Made by a program: the position numbers and the translations under genes. From Plantago elongata (taxonomy: Eukaryota > Streptophyta > Magnoliopsida > Lamiales > Plantaginaceae): a stretch of DNA of 47,641 bases. Location: positions 1 to 47,641 of the forward strand of contig JAYMSP010000548.1 of NCBI GenBank assembly GCA_036897095.1, given 5' to 3'. Of this stretch, positions 11,144 through 24,365 are shown one piece after another (the first letter of the stretch is position 1; each line of letters starts with the position of its first letter). The notes beneath the pieces are model-generated. The model searched no databases. It was not told the origin of the DNA and saw nothing but the letters and a program-made list of their open reading frames with translations.

Positions 11144-12387
11144 CTAACAAGGAGGCATGAGATTCAACCCTAAATCATCTCTTCCGAGTACCAATCTAGT
11201 CTTGTTCATCTGATCCATTGAAGAATTGTTCCCATTGTACTGATCCGGGTGCAATCTCTTCTTCGAAGAAGCCATGTTCATCAACGGCACCCCGAACAAC
11301 TTCGTTTTCGACGATTGCTGGCTACTCTCTTCCAGAATCGTCACCACACTCGTCTGCGAAGTGATCTTACTCGGTGGCGAATAATTTGTAGTACCTTGCT
11401 TAGGGTTTACACACTGGTTGTTGTACCCTATCAATTGCTGCTGGTGTTGATGCTGATTATGCTGGTGATGCTGATTAATATGATTAATCGACTTTTGATT
11501 AGACAGAAAATTCTGATGTTGTTGTTGAATCTGCATCGATTGATTGTGATGATGGTGATAATTGTTGCTTGGAGCAACAGGTTTGACATGATTCTGAACA
11601 AAATAGATGATGTCATTGTAGAGTTTCCTCATATGAGCCAGCTCAGACATGAGCATTGTGTTGTTTCTTCTCAGCCTCTCATTGTCTTCTGATAAAGCGG
11701 CGAGTGACGTCATGTTTGCGTTGTTGTTCGGAGAAGACGACTGTGGTGGTGGCGAGTCGTTGTCGCATGACCAGTTGTTGAGTTGTTGGAGGTCGTCTGA
11801 TGAGTCTGGTGGCGAGATGCTGCCACGTGTAGGGTACGGATTGAAGAAGCCCGGATGGTGGTGGAGAGATTGGTGGTGGTGGTGGTTGTTGACGATGTGC
11901 GGCTGAGATGTTTTCCGGCGGTGGATCTCGCAGAGTAGGTGTTTTTCGCCTTTTTTGAAGAACTCGTTCGCGAACTCCCATCTGTCTGGTACTATCTTTC
12001 TGAAACCCTATTCACCAAAAATGAAAAAACAAACATTATTTCATGCTAAATAGTTACTCCGTATCGAGATGGATAGTGTTAAATCGAGAGTAACATTTAT
12101 TCAAAATATATACGTGATGGAGTAAAGGAACATACATAGGTGTTGAGCTGGCGAACGAAGCTGGAGAAGTTGTTGTGCTTGAAGTAGTTGGGGAGGAGGT
12201 CGCGGGCGAACTCGGGAGGGCGCCAGACGACGAAGGTGGTATCGTCTTCACCCCACGAGACGATGTGGTCGGTGGCGGGATCGTCGACGAGTTGGTATGT
12301 CTTGGTGAGAAATGGGGCAGGGACTGATTTGTGGGAGTCTAAGGATAAGAGTATGCCTTCGCAGTTGTCAAGCATCAAAGCTGCCAT
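11144..12387 (-). CDS. HSFB4: class B heat stress transcription factor HSFB4
   Basis: This is a nuclear repressor-type HSF; in Arabidopsis HSFB4 (SCHIZORIZA) controls root cell-fate divisions. The rebuilt coding sequence is complement(11144..12007, 12136..12387), 371 aa. The single GT-AG intron falls after RQLNTY in the DNA-binding domain, the conserved HSF intron site. The DBD spans about residues 20-115 ([54 protein letters not shown]). Heptad-rich HR-A/B lies at about 183-224 ([32 protein letters not shown]) with no class A insert. His/Gln-rich tracts follow. The class B repression motif LFGV is at 321-324, a basic KKR at about 333 and an EAR-like LGLNL at about 363-367. The ATG at 12387 is chosen because [11 protein letters not shown] matches HSFB4 N-termini. 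An in-frame ATG at 12474 would add 29 residues. Confidence 0.96.
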
Positions 12388-12498
12388 TTTGTTTGTTTTG
12401 TTTGTTTGGAAATATGGGGTTTTGGGTTTGGAAGATGGAGTGTAAGTAGTAGTAGAAGTAGAAGAAGAACACAAGAAGTGAGTGTTTGGAGTGGAAGT

Positions 12499-12513
12499 AG
12501 TATTTAATAATTG
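12499..12513 (-). promoter_or_regulatory. possible TATA-like element of HSFB4
   Basis: On the minus strand, ATTATTAAATAC lies about 115-125 bp upstream of the chosen ATG, a plausible place for a core promoter with a leader of roughly 85-90 nt. This placement would leave the in-frame ATG at 12474 at or just beyond the mRNA 5' end. It is an inference from position and composition only. Confidence 0.35.
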
Positions 12514-15500
12514 AAGGAAAAGAAAGGAAAGGAAGATTGGTTTGGTGTGTGTTTTTTTAGGGGTGTGAGCGTGTGGGTGTTTTAGGAGTATGGTGAATAA
12601 AATTATGTTTGTAAAAAGGGTAGAATATTGTGTGATACTATATGGTTGTAATTTTTTATGGTGAGTGGTTTGTGGAAGCTAGGAAAGTGAGATAGCTAGT
12701 AGCTAAGATATATCTTGGGGTTAATGTAGTAGTGAGGGTGAGAGAGAAGGGAATATGTGTCTGTCTGGCCTAGGACTTGTTAAATTTAAGGGCCTTTCAA
12801 GACAAACCCGTGAACGAGACATCTATATAGTATGTATATATATATATCTACACTTTCTTCTTTTCCTCCTTTCTTTTTACTGTTACTGCATTATTCGTCT
12901 TTTTTATCTCGATTTCTCATTTGTATCCTACTATCCGTTGCATACGACTAATTCAATTGAGTGTTGAAGTACCCTATTTGACAGGCTAGAGTCTCGTTCA
13001 GAAGCATTTCTTATATCTCTAAATCTCAAACACAAGATATTGCTTAAGTGAATCTAAACCCGTACCATTTTTTATTCATCACGGATGCTTCCTTATCCAA
13101 TTAGAAGAGTCATGTTACTTGAGCGGGATATAATGAGTACTATTCTCGAATGCAATCTTTGAGGTTTGAGATTGACTCGTTGTGATAAGGTTTATAGAGG
13201 TTGGATCATCTCTTTATTGCCTCCATTTTGAGCTTTATTAGAAGCTCATTTGCCTAATAAATTAAGTTATAACTCGATCAGAGATGTTCAAGAAAAGCAA
13301 ATACTTGTTCTACTTTGTTACATGCTGCATTTTAGCCGTGGAAATGTGTCTATGTATGTTGCTGATGAGATAGTTAGATGGTGTATATTAAATCCAGTTC
13401 ATGTATAATAGGAGATTCGATCCAAAATTTGACCATTCAAATTGAGCTTAGATAAAAACGTAGGAGAGCAATGGGTGTATGATTTATCCCACTGATCAGT
13501 CTATATACATAAGAATTACCACTATTAGATTAGCTAGCTCTCTTTTTCCTAGATAGTAATATACCAAACTATTGATCCAAGGCATTGCATGTGATTTCTC
13601 AACTAAGGAACCTAAACTTGATATTTCACCTTCTGCAAAATCGACAAATTTATATATTTGAGAATCACAGTTTTACTAATTCTTTTGAATTGATGTGAAC
13701 CACATGTACACTTGATATACATACGGAGCTTCAAAATGACTTGATCATTTATAGCATTTGTCACACGTAATACATTCATGTGACAATTGGAAATGTTACA
13801 CGAGAAATCAATCCTCGGTGTGCTTGCTTTAAATGGATGCACATTTCCTGGCATATTTATCTTTATTTAACCTGTAGCTCTTCCGCGATGATTATGTGGT
13901 CTACTATAAAAAGATAGAAGAATAACGATAAAATTACTGAAAACTTGTAATGTTTACATAAGAACATAAACAGAAGGTGAACTATGTTAACAACATTATA
14001 AGTTACTTCTTAATAATATTTTTCTTAATAATATAAATCGGTTTATTTTTAAGTTAAACTACTATCTGGGAAAATAGGCACAACGTTGGTGTTGATCCTT
14101 TTGGTACATCTGTACAATGTCCTTTCTGAATGAAATGCTAGCTGATGCTGATCATATTGCTCTTTTGTTTGTAGAAGGTACGTACCCTTATCTGGTACAC
14201 TGATGTGCTATATGTCTTATTGTGCTACTTTTGTGTATATTTCCAGATATTTACATTACATACAGCTATAGAATTAACTGATCTAGTCTTTTCAAATTTA
14301 GGTTGGAATGTAGTGTGATAAGTCGAAATTATGAAAATATATACTCTTCAAAAGTAAACTGGGAAAAAATGAAGTCGAAAATTGAGGAAATTATGCTTTG
14401 ATATACTAGTGCTACTTTATGAATGTTAAAGGTAACCTACCATAATATTTTCTTTTCTTGAAAGTATTACTTTATGAATGTAAAAGGTAAAATATGTACC
14501 ACATTATTTCATAAAATAATAATAGTTCCATTCTGAAGGAATGTAATTCATTTGCCATTTTAATCAAAGCACGAGATTTCGTACATTATTAATGGTCTAA
14601 ACTATAAGACCGAAAAATATTGAAAATTAAACTCTTACATTTATATAAAAATGTCACTAAAAATACATTATTTACTTTTGTTATTTTTTCCGGCTGTTTT
14701 GACCCAACGTTTTAGACTGACTTGGTTGTTTATGGACTACTTGTTAACGAAATACATGACTAAGTGAATGAGTGATCATGAATTGATCATGTTTTAGTTC
14801 ATGGGAGATAAGTTAAAACAGTGTGAATTGTATAGTAAGAAATCCGGATGTGATAAATAATGAATGAAGAGATAGAAGGTGGGAGTAATTTGAGTTCACG
14901 TCAAACGAGTGTGTGTCATGTTCCATTTTGTAGGTTTCCTTTTGTTGTTTAATACACAGATTGTCCACCAAACCAGACCTCACCTGTGAACAGAAGAAAA
15001 GAGAAGAAGAGAAGAAACACACACATATATAATCAGTATACAATTATACAAATATATTGGCATCCCTATCTATCTATGAGCTAGCTTCTTCTGATGATGA
15101 TTCAAATAGACTTATTACAAGGAAAAGCCACATTTCGAATAACGTGATGGGACTTAAAGCTGCACACACATGACTTCTCTTCTTCTCTTCTTTTTCATCA
15201 ATATTCCAATCTAATTTCCTTCTTTTCCTTTCTATAAGCACACCAATACCAAACTCCGATAGAATTTCATTCACTTATATTAATTTATCTAACAATTATT
15301 CTCATTCATGAGCTCGTTTCAATTTTATTGGGAAGGCCCAATAAGTAAATAACTAATATGAATGTAGATGTTGATGGTGGGATTTGATTCCTGAACCTTC
15401 TAAATTCTTAAGCATGACTAAATTTCATCTCATATATAATTTCGAACTTGTAGAGAGTTGTGGAATCTAGTCATATATATTAATACCCCAACACTCCCCT

Positions 15501-17861
15501 GCACTTGTGGTCGATTTCAACCTCTTTGGGAAAGCCGTTCAAGTGAAAAATTTAATATGGGACGAAAATTGTCTCCGTGGAGATTCAAATCCAACTTGAA
15601 TATGAGTCAAAGTCTCTAATACCATAATAGAATTATATTTTATTTAAGAGCTAGAACAAAAAAATATAAAGCCAAAATTCACACTTTTCACATTTCCCTA
15701 AAGTGTAAAACAAGGTCAATTCACAACCTAATCAATCTAATTATAACGTAATCTGTTTTACGAACTATAATTTAAATTTCTTGTTGTATTATTAGTCTGT
15801 TTTGTAAAAAATACGCGATGTGACACGTATATACGTACCCTTGTGCTTAATTAATTAACCACATGCAATTTTCCAGTTATGCTTTTCCACAAACACACAG
15901 TGCATTTTGGACCATTTGCACATCGATAGGAACTTTACTACATATTTGAGCCTCCAAAACTTGGCTGATTTGGCGCAGGTGTTTGAATTATTTGACCCAA
16001 AAAGTTAGTATTTCTCACGAGTACATATGCCAAAATGCAACGGCTTTTCCTTTTACTACCTATGGTCATTTTTAGGGGTAATTATTTACCTGTAATGTTA
16101 TCCCCTTTTACTTTTGGCTCTCTGCATCAAAAAAGGCACAAGGACTTTATTAACCAGGTAAAAGAAGGTTTAGACCTCTAATTTGACTAATAATTTAACT
16201 CATCTTCTTCTTTGAATTCTACACTCTGATTCCCATTATCTTTTCTCTCCCCTCAATGTAACACAGAGAAATATAATTAAAGAACTAAGTTTGTTTAATG
16301 GTAATTAACTAGGTGCTATTCTTTGGTTTTGGATTAGAGTATCACTTAGGTATGGTTCTAGTGCACAATGCAAACGAGAAATCATGTTAATGTCCATAAA
16401 CTAATGTAATTAAAGTCTCAAATCAATAGTAGGAGAATACCTCAATTTATATCATTGTTTTATACGGTTTATAGATCCTTAGAATAAGATGATTCGACTA
16501 TGAATCGGATCTAAAATTCGATCGACGAAATGATAACAAGGATGAAAAGCAAAACATTGATTCCATATTGATGAGTTGGTAGAAGAAAGAAGTAGGGACA
16601 ATATACACAATGGACATGACAGAAAAATAAAAGTGAAAGAATAGGAGAATGATGGGTAATTATTTCACTAAGATACTACTACATAACACAACTACTGATT
16701 ATTTCCATCATGTCTTTATTACACATTATAAAGGGAGAAAAAAGAAAGTTGAAACTGTTTGTAGTTCCCCACGCTTATGATTACCATCTATCTTCTTATC
16801 TTTTCTAAATTTTGTGGCTGTTCTCCATTATATATATTCTCCTCTTTGTAGTTTGTACTATTCTTTGCTCAATTAGTGGGACTCTACTTGCATAAAATCC
16901 ACACTAACTTTATGGGACTTCAACACTCATATGTCTTGCTTAACAAGCTAATTTTTCATCTCTTAATTACTAGTATAATATCACCGTTCAGCTTAATTGA
17001 TCTCCACTTAATTATTACTTCTACTCTCATTAATTAAAAGCCGACTTATAGAACATGGTCCATAAGTTCTAACTTTCTCTCTTTTAAGTTATGGTTTGAT
17101 GAGTGTTATGATGGTTAAGCGCATTTCAAACTTACATGATCATAGTCTGGAGCCCAAGGATGTACTATTGATGACTGCCTCAATATTAGCCCCTCGAGTG
17201 GGGGAATGAGTTTCAAAGTTCTACGTGTCCTGATTTTAATACGGAGTGAGTATTATTAGGGTTAAATATTTTGTAAGTATATATCTTTTTAGAGAAGAAT
17301 TTTTTATATTATATATCGAATAATTGCTTCTCCAATCTAGTTTAGTCAAATGTTTGGTCCAAGTAGATCAAGGAGTAAAATGGAGAGAAATGAGAAGCAA
17401 AGAAAATGCCAAGAGAAAAAGAAGAGAAGCACGCAGTTAGTGTCAGGGCTTCAAGTCCCAATAATCAATCTAATCTAATATTCCCAAATAAGGATTATAC
17501 TCAACACACTGATCCATAATGAGAAGTGGTTCAAAAGACTTCTAAAAACTTCTTTTAATTATTTATTTAAAATCTGTTTTCTCTTGTAAAGTTTCTTTCA
17601 AACAGTGTTTGCAGTTCTTACACACATGAAGCCTCTGCATTTTTTATTTTTAAAAAATTTAATCTGGTATATTTATACGTACTAGCCTCAGCGGCTGACA
17701 TGGAGACACCATTGTTAGTATATTTTCTTATTATATAAAAATAATATTCTTTGGTGTTTTAATTCCCGTGATACTTTGTTTGAAATTTTCCTTTTATCTG
17801 TGCTTTATTTGTATCCTACTAGTTCATGTTACATGTACACATTTGGTTAATTTGAACTGGC

Positions 17862-17985
17862 TAGGAATAATATGTCACATGTTCGTTGAGGGAGTAGAAT
17901 TTTTTTTTATTAACTCGACGCGAAATCATTTTTTAATTCTAACGAGTTAGGAATAATATGTCACATGTTTGTTGAGGGTGTAGAA
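17862..17985. repeat. tandem duplication, period 86
   Basis: TAGGAATAATATGTCACATG at 17862 recurs at 17948. Both copies continue TTGTTGAGGG.GTAGAATTTT with small differences, then a diverged CGACGYGAA segment. Confidence 0.9.
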
Positions 17986-18649
17986 TTTTAGACTGAAATC
18001 GACGTGAAGTAATTTTTCAATTCCACTGTCATGTTAAGAATTTAATCTGTTTTATGTGAACTAATCAACTCTCAAATTGATGATACCAAATCGCTTATAA
18101 TTACAACCAATTGTTTCTTTTATTTAACACTTCGAGGAAAATTAGGCTAGAAGTTTTTGAAAAGTAAAATGTGCCAGGGTTGTGCATTTTTCTTGAGTAA
18201 ATACTATTTCAGGTTATTAGATTGATTACTGAAGTGGAATTTCAATATATTTGCTTTGGTAAAAATTGTTTTGACATCATCATCGGCATAATTGATAATA
18301 CAAATACATGAAATACTAATTATATAAACCTTGTAACTAGGTTTCCAAGTACACTTTGTCACAAAACGCACAAGTATTACACACGTAGAATTGAAACAAA
18401 AACGAGAATAACCTATAAGATATAGAACGGTATGTAATTGTGTTTTCTGATAGGTAAAATTACAAACTAGTATCATTCTCAATCTTTTCCTACACCTTAG
18501 TGATATATAAAAAATTCTTATATTTTAAATATATCCTCAAATTAAACACTGAATATAGTATATTTAATAATCAAAATAAATTTACAATTAACTAATTAGA
18601 TTATGTTTAGACTTGGTTACGTTATAATAGTGAATAATAAAATAAGATT

Positions 18650-19160
18650 ATGCAAGCATCATCAAAATAATCAAGATCATTCAACCAAGTTATTTTTATT
18701 CTAGTTTATTTTAATCTATCTCCAAACATCTTTTTTTTCCAATTTTACAAGCATCACACTCTTCCAATTTTACAAGCATCTTTATTTTAATTTTTAATTC
18801 TTTTAACAAAATTCTAACGTTTATTATCATATCCAAGCATCTTTCATCTAAATTTAATAACAAGCATCATTTAACATTATATTACAAACATCATCAATAT
18901 GAAACTAGCATACTGCATGAATCACTCAAAATTACAATTCAAGCATCGTATAATTCAAAGCATCAAATGAGAAACAATCATTTTATTAGTACTGCAAGCA
19001 TCATATTAGTACGGTATACATAATTTAATAGTAAATTATAAGCATCATATAATATAATCATGTAAAACGAAACAAGCATTGTACTAATTAGTAAAAGAAT
19101 CTTACAATGAAAGATGTAGGAACTTAAAAGGTTAATTACTTTGATAATGATGCTTGTATC
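18650..19160. repeat. AT-rich tract with dispersed CAAGCATC words
   Basis: CAAGCATC or a one-base variant occurs at about 18653, 18723, 18748, 18773, 18834, 18861, 18885, 18940, 18957, 18995, 19039 and 19073, mostly followed by AT. An inverted copy (GATGCTTG) lies near 19148. Spacing is irregular (about 16-70 bp) and the sequence between is not repeated. It is not a standard tandem repeat and I recognise no named element. Confidence 0.7.
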
Positions 19161-19290
19161 AATTAGTATGTTTAATTTGTTTCAACTGACATGTGAACGT
19201 GTTTACTTAATTTACTATAAATATGTGATAGATTTTATCAATTCTAATATATTTTATTTCAAATATGCTAAATATAAATCACTAATTTTA

Positions 19291-19930
19291 TATACAAATA
19301 AATGAAAAATATAATTATCAGTATTCTTTTGAATTTTTCTTTTTGATCTTCTTTCATGAGTTGAATACTTAATCTTATTACATTTTTAACTTTAAATATA
19401 ATTACAATTTTTACCTTTCTTTACTTCAATATTGGCGTAATAACAAAGCAAAAAGGCGGAAAAGAAAAGGGAAAAAAACTACTACAATATTACAAGTAAT
19501 AAATGTTAACATACATTGACAAAAGAAAAATCTGAACGTATTTTCTATGAAAGAGTCTTGTACAATCATGGTCTACCATCAAAACGCGAATTTGTTATAG
19601 TGCTAACACTTGATTGATGACGCTCATTATCACAATAACACACTTTAAACTATGAAATAGAATGTAATTGTGTTTACTGATATATAAACACAAATGCAAG
19701 ATGCTCTCTCTAAATATTATAATTAAAGAAAGTAATAATTAGAGAACTGTAACTGTGATGAATTGTTGGGAGAAATGATAGTGCGTCACTGCCCTATATT
19801 TATATACAAATGAATGTAAAATCTTATTATCAGTATTCTTTTGGGTTAGTGCTAACATTTTTAATTTTAATTATAATTTAATATTGGCGTAATAACATAA
19901 CAAGGCGGAAAAGAAAAGGGACAAAAGAAC
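19291..19930. repeat. segmental duplication: 19291-19480 and 19803-19930
   Basis: TATACAAAT(A/G)AATG at 19291 matches 19803 (offset 512). ATTGGCGTAATAACA with AGGCGGAAAAGAAAAGGGA at 19431 matches 19883 (offset 452). The change in offset means about 60 bp is missing from the second copy or extra in the first. A further match, ATGTAATTGTGTTT.CTGATA, occurs near 18430 and 19660. Confidence 0.85.
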
Positions 19931-22900
19931 ACTGGCAGTTTTAGATTATCACAAGAGTTGAATGCATTGCATAAATGAACACAATCCAAATAATTATTTG
20001 AGTTAGGGAAAATATAATTAAGTAATTATATATAATATGTATATGAGGAAGTATGCATGGGAAAACTTATTAGATTTTTATTTGTATCTTTGGATGGTCA
20101 TGTTAGAAATTCTTTGAACGATAGATTAACATCTACAAGTTAATTATGTCATCAATTACAACATTTGTTACGCATAACTTCACTTGTCATAATCTATAAA
20201 TCTTATACAATGTAACCCACTTATTTTAGATTAGTCGATGTCTGGACAAAGTTTATTTCATAATTATATCAAATTAAATTATATATAAAAGAGAATGAAT
20301 CAGTAGCCATCGAGTTTAAATCATATCTAGGAGTCTAAAGGTTAACCACGGGATGGTCCCATTGTGGCCTCGTCTTATGTTCGAGCTTGAACCTATGCAT
20401 GCATTTGAACTATTGAGAGTTCCCTTGAATGGCAGAGGCATGAACGGATGAAATTGAATCCCTAATGGAACCCTAATATGCGATAATGACTTGTTGGGAC
20501 AATTGTGCTTCTAGAGGTTCGGGGAGGCACGGACCACACAGAATCGGACTTTTTATACTTGTCACTTTTGTCATTGGAAGAGTTTCATACATAGAAATCT
20601 TCAAAATTATGTTGTTAATGATAGTTGAATAATGGGAATTATGAGAATACCAAGGAGAGACAGCTTAAAACACAGACCGAATACTGATAAAAAAAACCCG
20701 CACATTAACCTAGAAGGAGAAGGCTACTACTAGAACTCTCTCTTTCTTCCACTCTCACGTACACATATTCTACTTTTATAATAATACTATTGGAGGGGTA
20801 CGAGTAATAATAAAAAAAATCTAACCACGCTTTATCTGTCTTAAGAAAACGACTAATACTAGAAAACAAATGGAAGAATCAAATACACGACAATAAGCAA
20901 GTTTCTTAGCTCTGTCTCTTCCTGCACTCTCTTTTGTCCATTCTGTTGGATTCTTCTTTGGACCCAGATTTTGATTTTAATTTTAATTAATTACGTGTGT
21001 TAATTTTTACAACATCCATGTTACCACTACTACACTAATTTCTTACATTTTGCTAACTTTTAAAACTTTATATAGTATATACTATGTGCTTCTGAAAATG
21101 ACAGAGAATCTTTGCATTTGTTCAATGTATATAGCTTGGGAGGAGTCAAAGATAATGTCCTCTAAGAAGAAAAAACTATTGTGTAACGTTCATACATGTA
21201 AATTGTGACTTAACTAATAATAATACTCATCTCTCGGCAACGGAAAGAACGGTTCAAGAACATATAACTCCTTGCTTCCCGATTTAGGGTTTGAAGAGTA
21301 AAAGCTGAGTTTTTAAATGTTCTGAGCTTGCATCCGACTTCAAGGCTTATCGAAAACTCCTGTTGTCGCAAGTCGAGCCTTATTAAAAACTCGGTTTGAG
21401 CTATTTGAGTTTGACTCTTTCGATAAAGGTATTCAAGCCGAGTTTGAATTAGTGCTCGCATTGTTATCGAGACGAGTATTGGCCCGGTCATGTGTTCAAA
21501 CTCGAGGATTGAGTTACTCGGCTCGACTCGTTAAACATATACGACTACGATACTCCATTTTTATGTAATAGTCGTACAAACCATACCGTTTAAGTTGTGA
21601 CAATAATTATACATATGTGGATATGGCTACAAGTTGACATGTTGTGTCAAAAATTTATGGAGAAATGTTGAGGCGCGTAGTTAATCTTCTAGCAGTGAAG
21701 ATGAAAGTCGCTGAGTTTGTAGAAGTAGATGAGTTATGAGTCACGAGGAGTATCGCGGTTAATTATGTACGTATGTGCTAGATGTGACAATATATTTACA
21801 TTAGGGATAAATTATTATAGAAGAGTAGGCCACGAGGAATTGGCCAAGTGAAATAAATGCGCAGATCCTTCCAAGAACAAGAACGTTACAAAACAAACAG
21901 TAGTACTGGTTTTCAGATTTCAGTAATGTATATGATCAGTATGTATGTTTTCTGTTATATAGTGTGTACACAATTAAGACAAGTACTACCATAGTAATAG
22001 CAGAAACACAGCTGAGACATCTCTTTACAGTACTGTTACTGTGTTTCCACATATATGTCATCAATAGCCTCCACGACCATTTAACATTTACCAACTTTCT
22101 ACATAAGTTTTCCATGATAATATTCCAATCGTCGGATATATGGCCTATCGTCCGCTCCCGACTTAGTGAATGTTAGTGCCGATTCGAATACAATTCTTGT
22201 TAGTTGTTAGTGAATAATGTACCTTGCATGAACAGAAAACAAGAAAAAAATGTAATGAAAGGTAAAAGCCTTGAGAAGCTTTGCTAATTAGATCTAGATT
22301 AGAAACTTTATTCGATTAATGATTAAAGTGTAGTTGAATTATTACCATGGAAGACTGAAATGTATCCATTTAGATACCTTTGTCACGCTTTTAGGATTCG
22401 AATTACCTGAAATTATGTACCTTTTCCGGTTCAAGAAATGATCATCCAAGTCTTAAGAAGGTGAAAGTAACAAAGTAGCCAGTGGTAGTTGAAATGAAAA
22501 TGAAACACCAATACCAATAAAGAAAGAATTTGATGGTCTCCATGCAAAAGTCCCTTTAACAAAAATCTAGTCTTAAAAAGAAAAGGAAAGGAGTTTTAAT
22601 TTCCATGACAAAGGTGAATGTAATTAAAGGCATAAAGACTTGTTGCATGGTTGATTGTTTCTTTCTACTACTCAATTAAAGAGTCTCTTTGCATTGCATT
22701 AAAAGAAGTGACTGATCTAACAAAGAGAGACTTGCCTCCCCTTTCCCTTTCTTTCTTGCTTCCTTTCTTTCCTTTCCCTTTTCTACATCTCCCTCCACTT
22801 CTTGTTCTTGCTTTACTTCCCAAGTGTATAAAACCTTCCTCAGCTTTGTGGTCCGAAGTACGAATCATTTGAGACGGTTTTGATACTGACGGAATGTTCA

Positions 22901-23438
22901 AAGAATATGTTAATTTCACATATAATTACATACACATATACTTTCCCGCACAAATTATCATTACTCGTGCATACATGCATGAGGGATCTTCTCATTAGTT
23001 ACTTATTTCTATGATATGTTTAAGAAGACACATGCTTAATATAATTTCTTGTAGATGATTCTTCAGAAGTATCTTAAGGCTTAATGATGATTTCTATTAA
23101 TTTAGGCAAAAACATCAACCTTATATATGTAGTTTTTCGGCAAAAAATTCCAACATTTTCTATGGTAGATTATAAAATTCCCACTTTATCTATAATTCTC
23201 CATCGGATAGTCCGTGCTGGAAGGGGGTATCTCGATGTGCGCAGGAGCTTAGTTCAAGTTTATGTTGGAAAGTGGGAGATGGGGCACAAATCAGATTCTT
23301 CCAGGCTATATGGTTAAATGGGAAGGGTATATATAATCCCGAATTGACATACGAGATATGGAAGTACGATTAAACCAAGTGCTGGACATTGAGGGAAATT
23401 GGGATTTTTAGAATATCCACACACAGATTCCATCGGAA

Positions 23439-23792
23439 TTGCTCCAGGAACTTAATGCTTCCGATGTCCGTCTTGGAAAAGAACCAGACCTCCTGCTTTG
23501 GAATGAGACTATTACAGGTGTCTTTACATGCCAGTCCGCATATCACACCTTAAGGAAACATGAACGATCGAATGAGCGGGGAAATGCCAGTAAGTCTCAC
23601 TGGAAACTGATATGGCAAAGCAAATTGTCGAATAAGTTTAAACACTTCTTTTGGTTAGCTTTTCAAGATCGACTTATGACAAATGAATTGAGGTACATGA
23701 GACAAATGACCATGGACCCGAGTTGTGGGGTATGTGTGGGGGTAAGTGAAGATGTTCACCATATACTCAGGCACTGCCAAACTGCCACATAA
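23439..23792 (+). pseudogene. LINE ORF2 fragment: zinc-binding reverse transcriptase (zf-RVT) domain
   Basis: An open frame of 117 codons matches the domain between reverse transcriptase and RNase H of plant LINEs: a SAYHTL motif, a KLSNKFKHFFWLA core and Cys/His pairs CGVC and HHILRHC. It stops early at TAT-stop and is only part of a decayed element. Confidence 0.8.
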
Positions 23793-23940
23793 ATCTGAAA
23801 AGATATCTTACAGCCAGTTGACTTGCTGATGTTCCAAATATGCCTCCGGAGGATTGGTTAGAATGCAACCTCTTCGGGGGAAATCAGAGAACAAATCGCA
23901 AGTTTTGTTCTAAGTGAATCAACTAAGCTGCGAACTCTAG

Positions 23941-24365
23941 ATGAGCATGGAACCACAAGAGCATAGGCGCAGATTTGCTTGGAGTAGCCCCCCGGTGGGT
24001 TGGGTTAAACTCAATGTGGATGGGAGTTGTCGCCCCTTACAAAATACCGAAGCAGCAGGTTGTGTTCTGCGGGATGAGAAAGGGATCTGGATATGGGGTT
24101 TCTCGAAGAATGTCGTCACACCTACAATTGACGAGACTGAACTGCAAGGCTTGCTACATGGACTGGAACTAGCCTAGGAAAGACGTCCCCGAAAGATGAT
24201 TGTTGAAACGGACTCTGAGACAATCTTGTCTTGGGTCACTGACTTGGAACAACCTCCATACAACCTCAAAACGAGTGTAGACTGGTGTAAAGAACTCATC
24301 AAAATGCCATGGGACATTGAGCTAAAAAGGATCGACATGAAAGCAAATACTTGTGCTGACATATA
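23941..24365 (+). pseudogene. LINE-derived RNase H domain fragment
   Basis: WVKLNVDGSC (first catalytic Asp), ETELQGL (catalytic Glu) and ETDSETI (second Asp) are in the right order for the plant RVT_3-type RNase H. The frame is closed by a stop after LELA and then resumes in the same frame, so the protein is interrupted and presumed inactive. Confidence 0.8.

Larger units (their letters stand above)
12514..23200. other. long intergenic region, no supportable gene
   Basis: About 10.7 kb of AT-rich DNA with only short frames that match nothing I recognise. Contents I can support are a tandem repeat at 17862-17985, a CAAGCATC-rich tract at 18650-19160, a segmental duplication at 19291-19930, and a degenerate tract rich in ACTCG/GAGTTT words at 21290-21540 that resembles a decayed non-autonomous transposon. 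A patch at 23095-23195 repeats an AAAATTCC(A/C)AC.TT-like word next to the LINE start. The first kilobase is probably the HSFB4 promoter. Confidence 0.55.

Noticed and set aside
11679-11981. 100-codon minus-strand frame overlapping HSFB4 exon 2
   Set aside because: Different frame from the HSF; its Pro/Arg-rich product comes from out-of-frame reading of the His/Pro codons.
11249-12445. Plus-strand open frames opposite HSFB4 (147, 85 and 85 codons)
   Set aside because: They are antisense shadows of the HSFB4 exons with no independent coding signature.
15300-15620. Possible SINE B boxes (AGGAATCAAATCCCACC on minus, AGATTCAAATCC on plus)
   Set aside because: No matching A box at the right distance and no A-tail; the words are too short to support a retroposon.
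21210-21540. 93-codon minus-strand frame in the ACTCG/GAGTTT-rich tract
   Set aside because: The frame has no domain. The tract is better seen as a decayed non-autonomous element of unclear type.
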